Below are positions 28,691-39,096 of a stretch of 64,000 nucleotides of DNA, one piece after another; position 1 is the first letter of the stretch, and each line of letters begins with the position of its first letter. A program made the translations under genes and the position numbers. Below the pieces are notes generated by a model that searched no databases, was not told the DNA's origin, and saw nothing but the letters and a program-made list of their open reading frames with translations. The DNA lies in contig CANHOA010000009.1 of assembly GCA_947462255.1 (NCBI GenBank), positions 53,960 to 117,959 of the forward strand, written 5' to 3'. This DNA comes from Flavobacteriales bacterium. GTDB taxonomy: Bacteria; Bacteroidota; Bacteroidia; Flavobacteriales_D; Crocinitomicaceae.

Positions 28691-30265
28691 TTAGTATTTC
28701 TCTGCAATTTCCTTTGCGCACTTGGTTAAAACATCCGTAATTTCATCCGTATATTTTCCTGCTTTCAAGGCCAATAAAACGTCTGCATGTTTCGCTTCCA
28801 AGAAAGTAAGGTACTCTTTCTCGAATGCTTTCACTTGATTAATAGGAACACGTTGAATTAATCCTTTCGTTCCAACAAAAATAATGGCTATTTGCTGTTC
28901 AACTGGGTAAGGATCTCCTTCTCGCTGCTTCAGAATCTCAACATTTCGCGAGCCCTTATCAAGCACCGACTTTGTTGCGGCATCCAAATCAGAACCAAAT
29001 TTTGCAAACGCTTCTAATTCACGGTATTGAGCCTGATCTAATTTCAAGGTTCCCGCCACTTTTTTCATCGATTTAATTTGGGCAGAACCACCAACACGTG
29101 AAACAGAAATTCCAACGTTAATAGCAGGACGAACACCCGCGTTAAATAAATCCGATTCTAAGAATATTTGTCCATCAGTGATCGAGATTACATTCGTTGG
29201 AATATAAGCCGATACGTCACCAGCTTGTGTCTCAATAATTGGTAATGCGGTAAGAGAACCACCACCTTTCACTAAAGGTCGAAGTGACTCTGGAAGATCA
29301 TTCATTTGACAAGCGATGGTATCATCCCCAATAATTTTTGCTGCACGCTCTAACAAACGAGAGTGAAGGTAAAATACATCCCCAGGATATGCCTCACGTC
29401 CTGGTGGGCGACGAAGCAATAAAGAAACCTCGCGATATGCTACAGCTTGCTTTGATAAATCATCAAAAACAATAAGGGCTGGCCTTCCTGAATCTCTAAA
29501 AAACTCACCAATTGCAGCGCCAGTCATTGGAGCATAAAACTGCATTGGAGCAGGATCAGAAGCATTCGAAGCGACAACTGTTGTGTATGCCATTGCTCCT
29601 GCATCCTCAAACTTCTTAACGATACCTGCAACCGTAGATCCTTTTTGACCAATCGCAACATAAATGCAATATACAGGTTCACCACGATCATAGAATTCTC
29701 GCTGATTAATAATGGTATCGATAGCAACAGTCGTTTTACCTGTCTGACGGTCACCGATAATTAATTCTCTTTGTCCACGTCCAATTGGAATCATGGAATC
29801 GATCGCTTTAATACCTGTTTGTAGAGGCTCAGTAACTGGCTGACGGAAAATAACACCTGGTGCTTTTCGTTCGATAGGCATTTCATAAAGTTCACCAGTA
29901 ATCGGTCCTTTACCATCTATTGGCATTCCTAGCGTATCAACAACACGACCCACCATACCTTCGCCAATTTTAACAGATGCGATTCGCCCTAATCTTTTTA
30001 CCGTATCACCTTCCTTCACTAAAGAAGAACGACCGAGTAAAACTGCCCCAACGTTATCTTCTTCAAGATTCAAGGCGATTCCTTGTAAGCCACCATCAAA
30101 TTCAATTAATTCTCCATATTGAACTCCGTTTAGCCCGTAAATACGAGCAATACCATCTCCAATTTGAAGAACTGTACCTACTTCTTGTAATTCAGCTTCT
30201 GTTCTGAATCCTGATAATTGTTCCCGTAAAATTGCTGAAACCTCTGCTGGATTAATGTCTGCCAT
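28691..30265 (-). CDS. atpA: ATP synthase alpha subunit
   Basis: The 524-residue alpha subunit forms the hexameric F1 head with beta. The Walker A motif GDRQTGKT is at about residue 170, with [12 protein letters not shown] and [22 protein letters not shown] as conserved blocks. The N-terminal beta-barrel and the C-terminal helical domain are complete. The partner beta subunit (atpD) is not in this window. Confidence 0.98.
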   Translation of the reverse strand: MADINPAEVSAILREQLSGFRTEAELQEVGTVLQIGDGIARIYGLNGVQYGELIEFDGGLQGIALNLEEDNVGAVLLGRSSLVKEGDTVKRLGRIASVKIGEGMVGRVVDTLGMPIDGKGPITGELYEMPIERKAPGVIFRQPVTEPLQTGIKAIDSMIPIGRGQRELIIGDRQTGKTTVAIDTIINQREFYDRGEPVYCIYVAIGQKGSTVAGIVKKFEDAGAMAYTTVVASNASDPAPMQFYAPMTGAAIGEFFRDSGRPALIVFDDLSKQAVAYREVSLLLRRPPGREAYPGDVFYLHSRLLERAAKIIGDDTIACQMNDLPESLRPLVKGGGSLTALPIIETQAGDVSAYIPTNVISITDGQIFLESDLFNAGVRPAINVGISVSRVGGSAQIKSMKKVAGTLKLDQAQYRELEAFAKFGSDLDAATKSVLDKGSRNVEILKQREGDPYPVEQQIAIIFVGTKGLIQRVPINQVKAFEKEYLTFLEAKHADVLLALKAGKYTDEITDVLTKCAKEIAEKY

Positions 30266-30300
30266 TTTATTTTATTTTAAGTTTTTTTAAGTCCTGCGAC

Positions 30301-30834
30301 TTAGTTGGTTAATTCTTGTCTTAAATTTTTTAATTTGCTTGCTACGGAGGAATCAATTTGCTTGTCTCCTATTGTAATAATAAAGCCCCCAATTAATGCA
30401 GGATCAATTTTTTCAACTAATCTTAATTCGCCTGCGAAGGTCTTGGATAATTTATCAATTATTTTTTTTCTGCTATCATTGTCGAGGGCAACAGCACTTG
30501 TAATCGTTCCCGAAACAATCCCGCGATGTTTTTCAAGCAAAGAGCTATAACCCGAAGCGATGAAAGGCAACATAGCGGAACGGCCATTTTTAACAATAAG
30601 CGAAATAAATCCAGCGCTTAGCGGCTGTAAATCAACGATTAAGGCATTAATAATTTTTATTTTCTTGTCTGTATTAATGATTGGTGAATTAAGGAAACTC
30701 ACAAAATCTTGAGAACTTTGAGCCATCGTCATTATTCTAGACATATCATGCAAAACAGGATCTAAGACCTTTTGCTCAATAGACATTTCCAATAATGCTT
30801 TAGCGTATCTTATCGCTGCTTTAGTAGATTTCAT
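30301..30834 (-). CDS. atpH: ATP synthase delta subunit
   Basis: The 177-residue stator subunit joins F1 to the b-subunit stalk. The family signature near the C-terminus reads RLVEKIDPALIGGFIITIGDKQIDSSV, and the N-terminus has IRYAKALLEMS. It lies 3 bases after atpF and 35 bases before atpA. Confidence 0.93.
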   Translation of the reverse strand: MKSTKAAIRYAKALLEMSIEQKVLDPVLHDMSRIMTMAQSSQDFVSFLNSPIINTDKKIKIINALIVDLQPLSAGFISLIVKNGRSAMLPFIASGYSSLLEKHRGIVSGTITSAVALDNDSRKKIIDKLSKTFAGELRLVEKIDPALIGGFIITIGDKQIDSSVASKLKNLRQELTN

Positions 30835-30837
30835 GTC

Positions 30838-31332
30838 TTAGTTCATATTTATATCATCCGCCAATTTTTCAGCAAGAGCCTTTTGTTTTGCGTCAGTAGA
30901 TAAATCACCACGAACAATTTTTTCGGCGATATCTAAGGAGAAACCAGCTAATTGTTTCTTTAAATCCAGAATTGCAGCTGTTTTTTCCATCGCAATACTT
31001 GCTTTTGCACTTTCAACAATTTTATTTGCTTCTAGTTTCGCTTTATTTTTTGCATCTTCCACCATCTGAACTGCCGTTTCTTTTGCGTCTTTCATCATAG
31101 CATCTCTTTGCGCCCTTGCTTCCTTTAAAATTTTCTCATTTTCAGCCTGAAGCAACTGCATCTCTGCTTTCGTTTTTACGGCTAACTCTAATGAATCGTG
31201 AATTTTTTGTTCTCTTTCATTAACAGCCTTTAATATCGGTTTCCAAGCAAATTTTGCCAATAAAAATAACAAAAGACAAAAAACTAATCCTGTCCAAAAC
31301 AACAAGCCGTAATCAGGTAATATCAAGTCCAT
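30838..31332 (-). CDS. atpF: ATP synthase b subunit
   Basis: The 164-residue peripheral stalk protein has one N-terminal membrane helix (LLFWTGLVFCLLLFLLAKFAW) and a long charged coiled coil (residues 35-150). The WKPILKAVNEREQKI segment after the membrane helix is typical. It follows atpE after a 75-base gap with a strong hairpin. Confidence 0.95.
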   Translation of the reverse strand: MDLILPDYGLLFWTGLVFCLLLFLLAKFAWKPILKAVNEREQKIHDSLELAVKTKAEMQLLQAENEKILKEARAQRDAMMKDAKETAVQMVEDAKNKAKLEANKIVESAKASIAMEKTAAILDLKKQLAGFSLDIAEKIVRGDLSTDAKQKALAEKLADDINMN

Positions 31333-31369
31333 AATTCTACTTTTTTATTAATTTCTAAACTAAAAATGC

Positions 31370-31394
31370 GAACCACAACCAACCGTTGTGGTTC
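31370..31394 (-). promoter_or_regulatory. Intercistronic hairpin between atpE and atpF
   Basis: GAACCACAAC (31370-31379) pairs perfectly with GTTGTGGTTC (31385-31394) around a 5-base loop. In the atp transcript the hairpin lies between the c-subunit gene and the b-subunit gene. No T run follows on that strand, so it is not a classic terminator. It could stabilise the upstream atpB-atpE message or cause partial attenuation. Confidence 0.65.
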
Positions 31395-31407
31395 ACATTA
31401 TTTTTTT

Positions 31408-31662
<255 letters not shown>

Positions 31663-32802
31663 TTAATGATGCGCTTCTTCCACGGCAGCACCTATGAACA
31701 ATGCGGAAAGCATTGTAAAAAGATACGCCTGTAAAAAGGCAACCAACAATTCCAAAATCGATATAAACAAAGCCATTGGGACCGACAAGGCGCTCCAAGC
31801 AATACTTTTATTTATAAAAATTAAGGAGATGAGTGCTAAAATGATAATGTGTCCTGCCGTAACATTGGCAAAAAGTCGAATCATTAAAGCAATGGGTTTG
31901 GTGAAAATGCCAATAATCTCTATTGGCACCATAATAATTAATATAGGAATTGGGACGCCTGGTGTTGCAAATATATGTCTCCAATAATTTTTATTCCCTG
32001 AGAACACCGTTATTAATAATGTGAAGAGAGCCAGAAAAAGAGTAACACTGATGTTTCCAGTTAAATTAGCCCCACCTGGAAGGATCGGAACCATCCCCAG
32101 TAAATTATTCAATAATATAAAAAAGAAAGCGGTAAGAAGATACGGAACATATTTCTTGTATTTGGCCTCCCCAATATTTGCTTTGGCAATGTCATCTTGT
32201 ACTAAAAGAACCAAAGGCTCCAAAAACTTAGCAATTCCCTTGGGAGCAACAGATCCATTTTTTTTATAGAATTTAGCCATGCTAAACATAATGATTAGCA
32301 GTAAGAAAGCGCCAAAGAAAAGCGATGTGACATTTTTGGTTATTGACAAGTCCAATGGCATAGGATTGTGCGGATGTCCATCTTTAAAATGCATTTTTCC
32401 TTCCGACAGGCGGTATATTTTCTCGTGGAATAATGCGTAGCCAGCTGCAGGACCTTTGCCTACTAAATAACTCAGTTTTTCACCTGTTTTTGCGTCTTTA
32501 TCCAAGACATTTAATCCATGATAAAAATGACTAGCGCTAAACACCTTAAATCCATTATCATATAAAATAACCGGTAAGTGCAAAGAAACTCCTTCATGCT
32601 CACTGCCCCACAAATGCCATTCATGCGCATCTTTAACGTGATGCATGATCATTTCATTGACATCAAACTCGTCTTCAATCGAGTCAACAGCTGTTACCTG
32701 TTTAGAAATTATTGCTGGATTCTTTTGTGCGGAAATTATTGATGGGGTGAGCATCAAAAAACACACAAAAATCACCTGTGTAAAAAGCTTAGAAACAATC
32801 AT
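31663..32802 (-). CDS. atpB: ATP synthase a subunit with N-terminal extension
   Basis: This 379-residue protein is longer than the usual 240-270 residues because of a signal-peptide-like start (MIVSKLFTQVIFVCFLMLTP, Ala-Gln cleavage) and an about 110-residue exported region before the membrane part. This is common in Bacteroidota. The essential arginine is in the helix MIRLFANVTAGHI, and the last helices read LLVAFLQAYLFTMLSALFIG. It forms the proton half-channels next to the c ring. It is the first gene of the atpBEFHAG cluster. Confidence 0.95.
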   Translation of the reverse strand: MIVSKLFTQVIFVCFLMLTPSIISAQKNPAIISKQVTAVDSIEDEFDVNEMIMHHVKDAHEWHLWGSEHEGVSLHLPVILYDNGFKVFSASHFYHGLNVLDKDAKTGEKLSYLVGKGPAAGYALFHEKIYRLSEGKMHFKDGHPHNPMPLDLSITKNVTSLFFGAFLLLIIMFSMAKFYKKNGSVAPKGIAKFLEPLVLLVQDDIAKANIGEAKYKKYVPYLLTAFFFILLNNLLGMVPILPGGANLTGNISVTLFLALFTLLITVFSGNKNYWRHIFATPGVPIPILIIMVPIEIIGIFTKPIALMIRLFANVTAGHIIILALISLIFINKSIAWSALSVPMALFISILELLVAFLQAYLFTMLSALFIGAAVEEAHH

Positions 32803-32841
32803 TTATTTACCTTTTAAAGGGAAAACCCTTAAAATTTTATG

Positions 32842-32849
32842 CAAAGGTA
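32842..32849 (-). promoter_or_regulatory. Probable -7 box of the ATP synthase operon promoter
   Basis: The minus strand reads TACCTTTG (TAnnTTTG form) 39 bases before the atpB start, leaving a short A/T-rich leader. Confidence 0.5.
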
Positions 32850-32874
32850 ATAAATCTTTCTAAAGTAATGCGAA

Positions 32875-33429
32875 TTAATCGCCAATGTTTTCCCGCCTTT
32901 TTTCACGTATGGTTTTATAGAGCTTTATGGCTAGCATTAATGATATTGCAGTACCAAAAAACCCAATTGTACCATACATCCAATCCATGTTCGTTTTCAT
33001 CTCAACAAGGAAAACAATCACTACTAAAAACAAGGTGGCCACCTCGTTCCAAACACGAAGTCGAAAGGATGTCCAAACTACCTTTTCCTTTCCTAAATCG
33101 TTCATTATTTTTTGGCAGGCAAAATGATAAACAACCAGTAAAATTACAAATGCCAATTTAATGTACATCCAAGGCTGATTATAGGCCGCTGCATTTAAAT
33201 AAATTATCCAAGAACCAAATAATATGGTTAAATACATCGAAGGAGTCGTGATGTACCACCACAATCTTTTTTCCATGATGATATACTGTTTTATTAATAT
33301 ATCGCGCTCTACCTCTTCTTTCTTGGTGGCCTCTGTATGGTAAATAAAGAGCCTTACAATATAAAATAGACCTGCGAACCAACACACCACAAAAATAATA
33401 TGAAGGGATTTTATAATATCTATATTCAT
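32875..33429 (-). CDS. hemJ: Protoporphyrinogen IX oxidase, HemJ/CopD-like
   Basis: The 184-residue membrane protein has four or five helices and the HemJ pattern: an early His in KSLHIIFVVCWFAGLFYIVRLF, then MEKRLWWYITTPSMYLTILFG and WMYIKLAFVILLVVYHFACQ. HemJ oxidises protoporphyrinogen IX in the haem pathway. Three further tetrapyrrole genes (hemA, hemC, hemD) lie 1.4-4.2 kb away on the other strand, which supports the assignment over a copper-resistance CopD protein. Confidence 0.82.
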   Translation of the reverse strand: MNIDIIKSLHIIFVVCWFAGLFYIVRLFIYHTEATKKEEVERDILIKQYIIMEKRLWWYITTPSMYLTILFGSWIIYLNAAAYNQPWMYIKLAFVILLVVYHFACQKIMNDLGKEKVVWTSFRLRVWNEVATLFLVVIVFLVEMKTNMDWMYGTIGFFGTAISLMLAIKLYKTIREKRRENIGD

Positions 33430-33510
33430 AAGGTAAAATTAATACAATTAAACGAATAGGGCGCTTGCATATCTAACAAATACAGCTTAATATTGTGTAA
33501 CTCAATTAGA

Positions 33511-34320
33511 ATGATGTTTCGCCTTGCTTTTCTAAGCCTATTTCTATTTCCAACATTAATCAGCTATTCACAGAGCGCAAATTTGTCTATTGATGGCTAT
33601 TATCAAGGAATGAATCTTTATGTTTCCAACCCCTATCAAAGTGATGGCTTTGGTTTTTGTGTCAGCAAAGTGTTGGTGAATGGTAATATACTTCCGGCAA
33701 CGATTCAAAACGAACACTTTCAAATTGACCTTGGTTTATTTGGACTTACCAAGGGAGAAGAGCTTTTTGTTGAGCTAGAACATTATGAAGGGTGCACGCC
33801 TCGATTTATTAATCCCGAAGTGTTACTCCCAAATAGCACCTATGTTTTGGGTTCGTTGAATGCCACAATTGCTGGTAAAATTAGTTGGACGACAACAAAT
33901 GAAAACGGCAGGCTACCTTTTCATGTGGAACAATACAAATGGGGTAAATGGATATCGGCAGGCGAAATTCAGGGAAAAGGGACGCCTAGCCTCAACCAAT
34001 ATGTGTTGGAAATTGTACCTCATAGTGGTTACAACAAGGTAAGGATAATGCAAATCGATAATACAGGACAAAAACGATTCTCTAAAGAAACAGGATTTGA
34101 CTCCGGTATTAAGAAAGTGATTAAAACACCAGCAAAAGTTAAAGACTTTATTTACTTCAGTACAAATGGCATAACCGTCAAAACCAAGTATGAAGTATAT
34201 GATGCCTTTGCAAATATCCTGATGAAAGGATTCGGAAGTCAGGTTAATTGTAAAGATCTATTAAATGGTATTTACTTTATTAACTTCGATAATTCCTCCG
34301 AAAAATTTATAAAATACTAA
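33511..34320 (+). CDS. Secreted protein with short T9SS-like C-terminus, function unknown
   Basis: From the ATG at 33511 the protein has 269 residues and a signal peptide (MMFRLAFLSLFLFPTLISYSQ). The first in-frame start is a TTG at 33493, less likely. The last 70 residues (YEVYDAFANILMKGF, LLNGIYFINFDNSS) look like a T9SS sorting domain, so it should reach the cell surface. The middle is beta-rich with no recognised domain. It stops 1 base before the mce start codon, but the functional link is not clear. Confidence 0.6.
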   Translation: MMFRLAFLSLFLFPTLISYSQSANLSIDGYYQGMNLYVSNPYQSDGFGFCVSKVLVNGNILPATIQNEHFQIDLGLFGLTKGEELFVELEHYEGCTPRFINPEVLLPNSTYVLGSLNATIAGKISWTTTNENGRLPFHVEQYKWGKWISAGEIQGKGTPSLNQYVLEIVPHSGYNKVRIMQIDNTGQKRFSKETGFDSGIKKVIKTPAKVKDFIYFSTNGITVKTKYEVYDAFANILMKGFGSQVNCKDLLNGIYFINFDNSSEKFIKY

Positions 34321-34321
34321 C

Positions 34322-34726
34322 ATGATAAAGCACATTGAACATATTGGTATTGCGGTGGAAAACATCGAGGAGGCCTTGAAAACATACGAAAATTTATTAG
34401 GCGTAAGCTGCTACAAAACAGAGGTCGTAGCATCAGAACTGGTTCGCACTGCATTTTTGAAAGTAGGCAATACTAAAATCGAGCTACTTGAAGCGATGGA
34501 TCCTGTGTCACCCATCGGAAAGTTTTTAGCCAATAAAGGCGAAGGTTTTCACCACATTGCTTTTGAAGTGGATGATATTCACGCAGAAATAAAACGCTTA
34601 AGTTCCTTGGGCTTTGAGATGATCCACGAAACACCGAAACCCGGAGCGGACAACAAACTCATTGCTTTTCTTCATCCGAAATCGACACAAAAATTATTGG
34701 TGGAAATTTGTCAAGAAATCCTTTAA
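34322..34726 (+). CDS. mce: Methylmalonyl-CoA epimerase
   Basis: This 134-residue vicinal oxygen chelate protein has the metal-binding pattern of the family: His5 or His8 in HIEHIGIAV, Glu in KVGNTKIELLEAM, a second His in GFHHIAFEVDD and a final Glu in KLLVEICQE. It interconverts (R)- and (S)-methylmalonyl-CoA in propionate and odd-chain metabolism. The mutase genes are not in the window. A general glyoxalase-like role is a less likely alternative. Confidence 0.85.
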   Translation: MIKHIEHIGIAVENIEEALKTYENLLGVSCYKTEVVASELVRTAFLKVGNTKIELLEAMDPVSPIGKFLANKGEGFHHIAFEVDDIHAEIKRLSSLGFEMIHETPKPGADNKLIAFLHPKSTQKLLVEICQEIL

Positions 34727-34796
34727 AACCAGCCCTTTTTTTCTTGTTGTAATTTATATCAACTATAAATAAGGCTTCATGACATTCTTATGACAA

Positions 34797-36071
34797 TTGA
34801 ACGGGTTTCACTTGCGAAATTTGTACCAAAATAGAATAAATTTGCTCTCCGAACTTCACACTATCGCTTTTACGCACCGACGATTTGAGGTAAGTAAAAT
34901 TGGTGTCTTACACATTGAAGAAGCAGATCAAGCAGTTCGATTACTTGCCTTAAAAGCAAGGTTTGATATCCCAGAACTTTTATTTATCTCTACCTGCAAT
35001 CGCGTTGAAATAAGTTTGTTTACCGATGTAGTGCTCACAAATACTTGGATTAATGATTTATTGGAAGCCTTGTATCCCCATCTAGAGCAAACGGAAATAA
35101 CAGAATACCTCCTTCACCTTGAATTATATAAAGGCGAAAAAGCCATAGAACATGCTTTTTCGGTCGCCTCTTCCATCGATTCTATGATTGTTGGAGAACG
35201 TGAAATAATTACCCAAATGCGAACTTCCCACGAGCATTGTCGCAAAATTGGCTTAACTGGTGATCGGTTTCGACTTTTGATGAAGCACGTTATCGAAACC
35301 GCTAAAAAAGTGTACACAGAAACGAGTATTGCTACCAAGCCTGTCTCAGTTGTTTCTCTGGCTTATCAGCACTTAAAACGATTAAACATTCACTTAGACG
35401 CTCGTATTTTAGTGATTGGAGCCGGTGTGACAAACACCACCATGAGTCATTATTTAAAAAAACATGGCTACAAAAATTTCGCAGTGTTTAACCGCACATT
35501 GGCGAACGGAGAAGTCTTGGCATCGCAACTAAAATGTCCTGCTTATCGCCTAGATGATTTAATGACTTATCGAGAAGGTTTTGACGTTATCATTTCATGC
35601 ACAGGTGCTGATCACCACGTGATTTCGCCAGAAATTTATGCTGCCATACTAAATGGAGAACAAGATAAAAAAATTGTCATCGACATTGCTATTCCACAAG
35701 ATCTGAATCCTTCGATTATTGAAAATTATTCCCTGACGCACATTTCAGTGGATCTACTTCAAAAAATCTCCAATCAAAATCTAAAAGAAAGAACGAAAGA
35801 AGTAGACCATGTGCTACAAATTATTGACTTAGCCATTCTTGAATTTCGGACAAAAGTAAAAGAGCGCTACGTGGAATTAGCCATGAAATCAGTGCCTAAA
35901 CAAGTGAAAGAAATTAAAGCCTCTGCCCTAAACAATGTTTTTAAATCAGAAATTGAAAACATGGATGAACAATCTCGGGAAGTATTGGAAAAAGTGATCG
36001 GCTACATGGAAAAAAAATACATTAGTGGCCCTATGAAATTAGCGAAAGAAATTATTATTAAAAATGTCTGA
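34797..36071 (+). CDS. hemA: Glutamyl-tRNA reductase
   Basis: This 424-residue enzyme makes glutamate-1-semialdehyde from glutamyl-tRNA, the first step of C5 tetrapyrrole synthesis. The nucleophile is Cys67 in FISTCNRVEIS, and VGEREIITQMR and the NADPH-binding VIGAGVTNTTM are present. There is no ATG before residue 128; the first usable start is TTG 34797, bounded by a stop at 34791. The 3' end overlaps hemC by 8 bases. Confidence 0.95.
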   Translation: MNGFHLRNLYQNRINLLSELHTIAFTHRRFEVSKIGVLHIEEADQAVRLLALKARFDIPELLFISTCNRVEISLFTDVVLTNTWINDLLEALYPHLEQTEITEYLLHLELYKGEKAIEHAFSVASSIDSMIVGEREIITQMRTSHEHCRKIGLTGDRFRLLMKHVIETAKKVYTETSIATKPVSVVSLAYQHLKRLNIHLDARILVIGAGVTNTTMSHYLKKHGYKNFAVFNRTLANGEVLASQLKCPAYRLDDLMTYREGFDVIISCTGADHHVISPEIYAAILNGEQDKKIVIDIAIPQDLNPSIIENYSLTHISVDLLQKISNQNLKERTKEVDHVLQIIDLAILEFRTKVKERYVELAMKSVPKQVKEIKASALNNVFKSEIENMDEQSREVLEKVIGYMEKKYISGPMKLAKEIIIKNV

Positions 36072-36957
36072 AAATCAGCGCATTATAATTGGATCTCGCG
36101 GCAGCGATTTGGCCCTTTGGCAGGCGCATCATGTCAAAACAAAGCTGGAAAATTTAGGCTGTGAAGTCAGCATTGAAATCATTCAAACCCAAGGCGATCT
36201 TATCCAAGACCTCAGCTTTGATAAACTAGAAGGCAAAGGCTTTTTTACCAAAGAACTAGAACTTGCCCTGATCCAAGGAAGAATCGATTTAGCCGTTCAC
36301 TCCCACAAAGACCTAGAAACAAATCCGCCTGAAGGACTCTGCATTGTAGCAGTTTCAGAACGAGAAGACCCTGCCGAACTCTTGTTAATTCACCCAACTT
36401 CTATTGAAGAAAACAGGCTGTGGAATTTGAAAAAAGGAGGCGTAATCGGAACCTCTTCTGCCCGAAGAAAATCACAAGTGCTTGCTCATCGAAACGATTT
36501 AATCATTAAAGATTTACGCGGGAATGTACCGACCCGAATCGCCAAGTTGCGCAATGGGGAATACGATGCCATCTTGTTAGCGAAAGCAGGAGTGAGTAGA
36601 TTGAACTTAGATTTAAGTGATTTAATCGTCGTGCGACTAGATCCAGAAATTATCGTGCCCGCTCCTGCCCAAGGCGTACTTGGTTTACAAATACGCAGCA
36701 ATGACGAACGCACAAAAACCCTTGTTTCTCCTTTAAATGATACTCCAGTACACGCATTAATTGCTATTGAACGCACCGTTTTGAATCTTATGGATGGAGG
36801 TTGCAAATTGCCCTTAGGCGTTTATAATGATGGACAATTCATCCACGTTACCCATGCACACAGTGCACAAGAAGCAGCGGTTTCTTTTAAATTTGAAGCA
36901 AATGATAACCCAGACATTGCCGCGCACATTGCTTCGGTTTTGAAAGCGCGCTCATGA
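36064..36957 (+). CDS. hemC: Porphobilinogen deaminase (hydroxymethylbilane synthase)
   Basis: The 297-residue enzyme joins four porphobilinogens. Conserved parts include IIGSRGSDLALWQAHHV, HSHKDLET, GTSSARRKSQ, LRGNVPTRIAKL and the cofactor-carrying Cys in LMDGGCKLPLGVY. It overlaps hemA by 8 bases and hemD by 4, so hemA-hemC-hemD are translationally coupled. Confidence 0.97.
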   Translation: MSENQRIIIGSRGSDLALWQAHHVKTKLENLGCEVSIEIIQTQGDLIQDLSFDKLEGKGFFTKELELALIQGRIDLAVHSHKDLETNPPEGLCIVAVSEREDPAELLLIHPTSIEENRLWNLKKGGVIGTSSARRKSQVLAHRNDLIIKDLRGNVPTRIAKLRNGEYDAILLAKAGVSRLNLDLSDLIVVRLDPEIIVPAPAQGVLGLQIRSNDERTKTLVSPLNDTPVHALIAIERTVLNLMDGGCKLPLGVYNDGQFIHVTHAHSAQEAAVSFKFEANDNPDIAAHIASVLKARS

Positions 36958-37604
36958 AAAGCCTTTACATCACCCGAGACTTAGACGATCTCTTTATTCT
37001 TCAGCAATACTGTAGTTTTGGTCAAATCGACTTGCATGCCCAATCTCAAATCACCTTTGAGGAAGTCCCTTTTTCCATCGAGAAACCCTTTGAAGTGGTG
37101 TTTTTTTCCAGTGTGCGGGCGGGACGTTTTTTCTTACGAAACTACGACGGTCCTTTAAGCAAACTAGCATTTGCCTGTATAGGCGAAGAAACAGCGAAAC
37201 GATTCAACATCGATTTTGCCTTTGTTGGAAAAGAAGCTGGGAATCCTGAAAAAGTAGCTGAAAAATTTAAAAATTGGCTCGGCGAAAAACGCCTGCTTAT
37301 CCCCCACTCGTCGCTTTCACAGAAAACCATTGCTTCAATCATACCAAGTTCGCAGTGCGAAAGCATCTGCATCTACAACACCCTGCTCAAACCGAGCCTT
37401 GTTCCCGAATGTGATGTGTATGTTTTTACCAGTCCGAGTAACCTTGAGGCTTTTTTACAGGTCAACAAACTCCCTGAGCACGCTAAGGTTATTGCATGGG
37501 GAAATACCACCGAAAAAGCCCTGCTTAAGGCCAAGATCACTCCAAACCTCACCCTAAAAAATGCCCAATTGGAGGAATTAATCGATGTTTTATCTAAGCA
37601 GTAA
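36954..37604 (+). CDS. hemD: Uroporphyrinogen-III synthase
   Basis: The 216-residue protein has the loose HemD pattern: an early VVFFSSVRAGRFFL, FACIGEETAKRF, ICIYNTLLKP and VYVFTSPSNLEAF near the end, with the two-domain layout of the family. Sequence conservation in HemD is low, so the operon position after hemC is important evidence. It closes hydroxymethylbilane to uroporphyrinogen III. Confidence 0.88.
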   Translation: MKSLYITRDLDDLFILQQYCSFGQIDLHAQSQITFEEVPFSIEKPFEVVFFSSVRAGRFFLRNYDGPLSKLAFACIGEETAKRFNIDFAFVGKEAGNPEKVAEKFKNWLGEKRLLIPHSSLSQKTIASIIPSSQCESICIYNTLLKPSLVPECDVYVFTSPSNLEAFLQVNKLPEHAKVIAWGNTTEKALLKAKITPNLTLKNAQLEELIDVLSKQ

Positions 37605-37660
37605 GCCATGTATCTTCCCACTCGCTTGAAAAGCGTCGGCATTCTGTTTATTTTTGTGCT

Positions 37661-39016
37661 ATGAACGCACCAAACGATCTTATTTGTGCAATTGCCACCT
37701 CCAGCGGAATTGGCGCCCTAAGCATCATTCGGGTATCTGGCCCCAAGTCCAAATGCATGTTGCTCAGCCATTTCTCCAAAAACCTAAGCGAAGCCGTAAG
37801 CCACAGCATCCACTTTGGCTTGTTAAGCGACTCCAATGGCCGAGCATTAGACGAAGTATTGATAGCAGTATTTGACCAAAATAAAAGTTTTACCGGAGAG
37901 GAAAGCATCGAAATAAGTTGCCATGGCTCACCATACATTCAACAAGAAATCCTCCGCCTTTTGTGCACATTAGGTGCTAGAATGGCCGAGCCAGGCGAAT
38001 TCACCCAGCGGGCTTTTTTGAATGGAAAAATGGACCTATCACAGGCCGAAGCCGTTGCCGATTTAATTGCATCCGAGAGCAAGCAAGCACACCAAATAGC
38101 CCTTCAGCAATTGCGGGGTCACTTTTCAAATGAATTGCGCACCTTACGAGAGGAACTCATCCACTTTGCCTCCTTGATCGAATTGGAATTAGACTTTGCC
38201 GAAGAAGATGTTGAATTTGCAGACCGAGGCCAATTGTTGGCTTTAGTGGATAAAGTATTAAGGATTCTCGAACGCTTGGCGGAATCCTTTGCCCTCGGCA
38301 ATGCGATAAAGAATGGCGTGCCTGTAGCGCTAGTTGGTGCTCCGAATACCGGAAAAAGTACCCTGTTAAACCAACTTTTGGGGGAAGACCGAGCCATTGT
38401 GAGTCCGATCGCCGGCACCACCCGAGACGTCATTGAAGAAACGCTCAACATCGAGGGCATCCTTTTTCGCTTGATCGATACGGCTGGCATCCGAGAAACG
38501 ACCGAAACCATAGAGGCCATGGGAATTGCGCGAAGCATGCAAAAAATAGAACAGGCACAAATCGTATTGTGTATGGCCGATGCAGAGGACACACAATCCT
38601 TGACAGATACCGAAAATTGGATTCAAAATCTAAAGACACAATACCCCGATAAACAGTTGATTTTATTGGTCAATAAGTCCGATTTGAATCCAACAATCCA
38701 AACAACAGGCTTTCTTGTAAGCGCCAAAAACGGCGAGGGAATTTCCGAACTGAAGGCACACCTAAAGCACTTGGTTTTGGGACACTTCGACTTACAGAAC
38801 GATACCATTGTGTCTAATGCACGCCACCATGAAGCCCTTGTTAAAACGGCCAACATCGTTGCCTTGGCGAAGCAGGGACTCCAAGCAGGAACCAGTGGCG
38901 ATTTTATTGCCATGGACATTCGCCAAGCGATGTTTCATTTGGGCACGATTACAGGAGATATTTCAACCGATGATTTACTGGCTAATATTTTTAGCAAGTT
39001 TTGTATCGGGAAGTAA
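37661..39016 (+). CDS. mnmE: tRNA modification GTPase MnmE
   Basis: The 451-residue protein has the N-terminal folate-binding domain (LICAIATSSGIGALSIIRVSG), the helical domain and an inserted G domain: P-loop GAPNTGKST (about 226-234), AGTTRD, DTAG and NKSD. It ends in FCIGK, the invariant C-terminal Cys-Ile-Gly-Lys. With MnmG it makes the 5-carboxymethylaminomethyl group on wobble uridine. Confidence 0.97.
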   Translation: MNAPNDLICAIATSSGIGALSIIRVSGPKSKCMLLSHFSKNLSEAVSHSIHFGLLSDSNGRALDEVLIAVFDQNKSFTGEESIEISCHGSPYIQQEILRLLCTLGARMAEPGEFTQRAFLNGKMDLSQAEAVADLIASESKQAHQIALQQLRGHFSNELRTLREELIHFASLIELELDFAEEDVEFADRGQLLALVDKVLRILERLAESFALGNAIKNGVPVALVGAPNTGKSTLLNQLLGEDRAIVSPIAGTTRDVIEETLNIEGILFRLIDTAGIRETTETIEAMGIARSMQKIEQAQIVLCMADAEDTQSLTDTENWIQNLKTQYPDKQLILLVNKSDLNPTIQTTGFLVSAKNGEGISELKAHLKHLVLGHFDLQNDTIVSNARHHEALVKTANIVALAKQGLQAGTSGDFIAMDIRQAMFHLGTITGDISTDDLLANIFSKFCIGK

Positions 39017-39096
39017 TTCCATCAAAATAAATCAAAAAACATAGGTGAAATTGACATGTGTTTTGTCAAAGAACGAATAGAAATCAACTAAATCAC

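Noticed and set aside
37648..38639. Several frames on both strands inside mnmE
   Set aside because: They are shadows of mnmE, whose motifs are complete from end to end.
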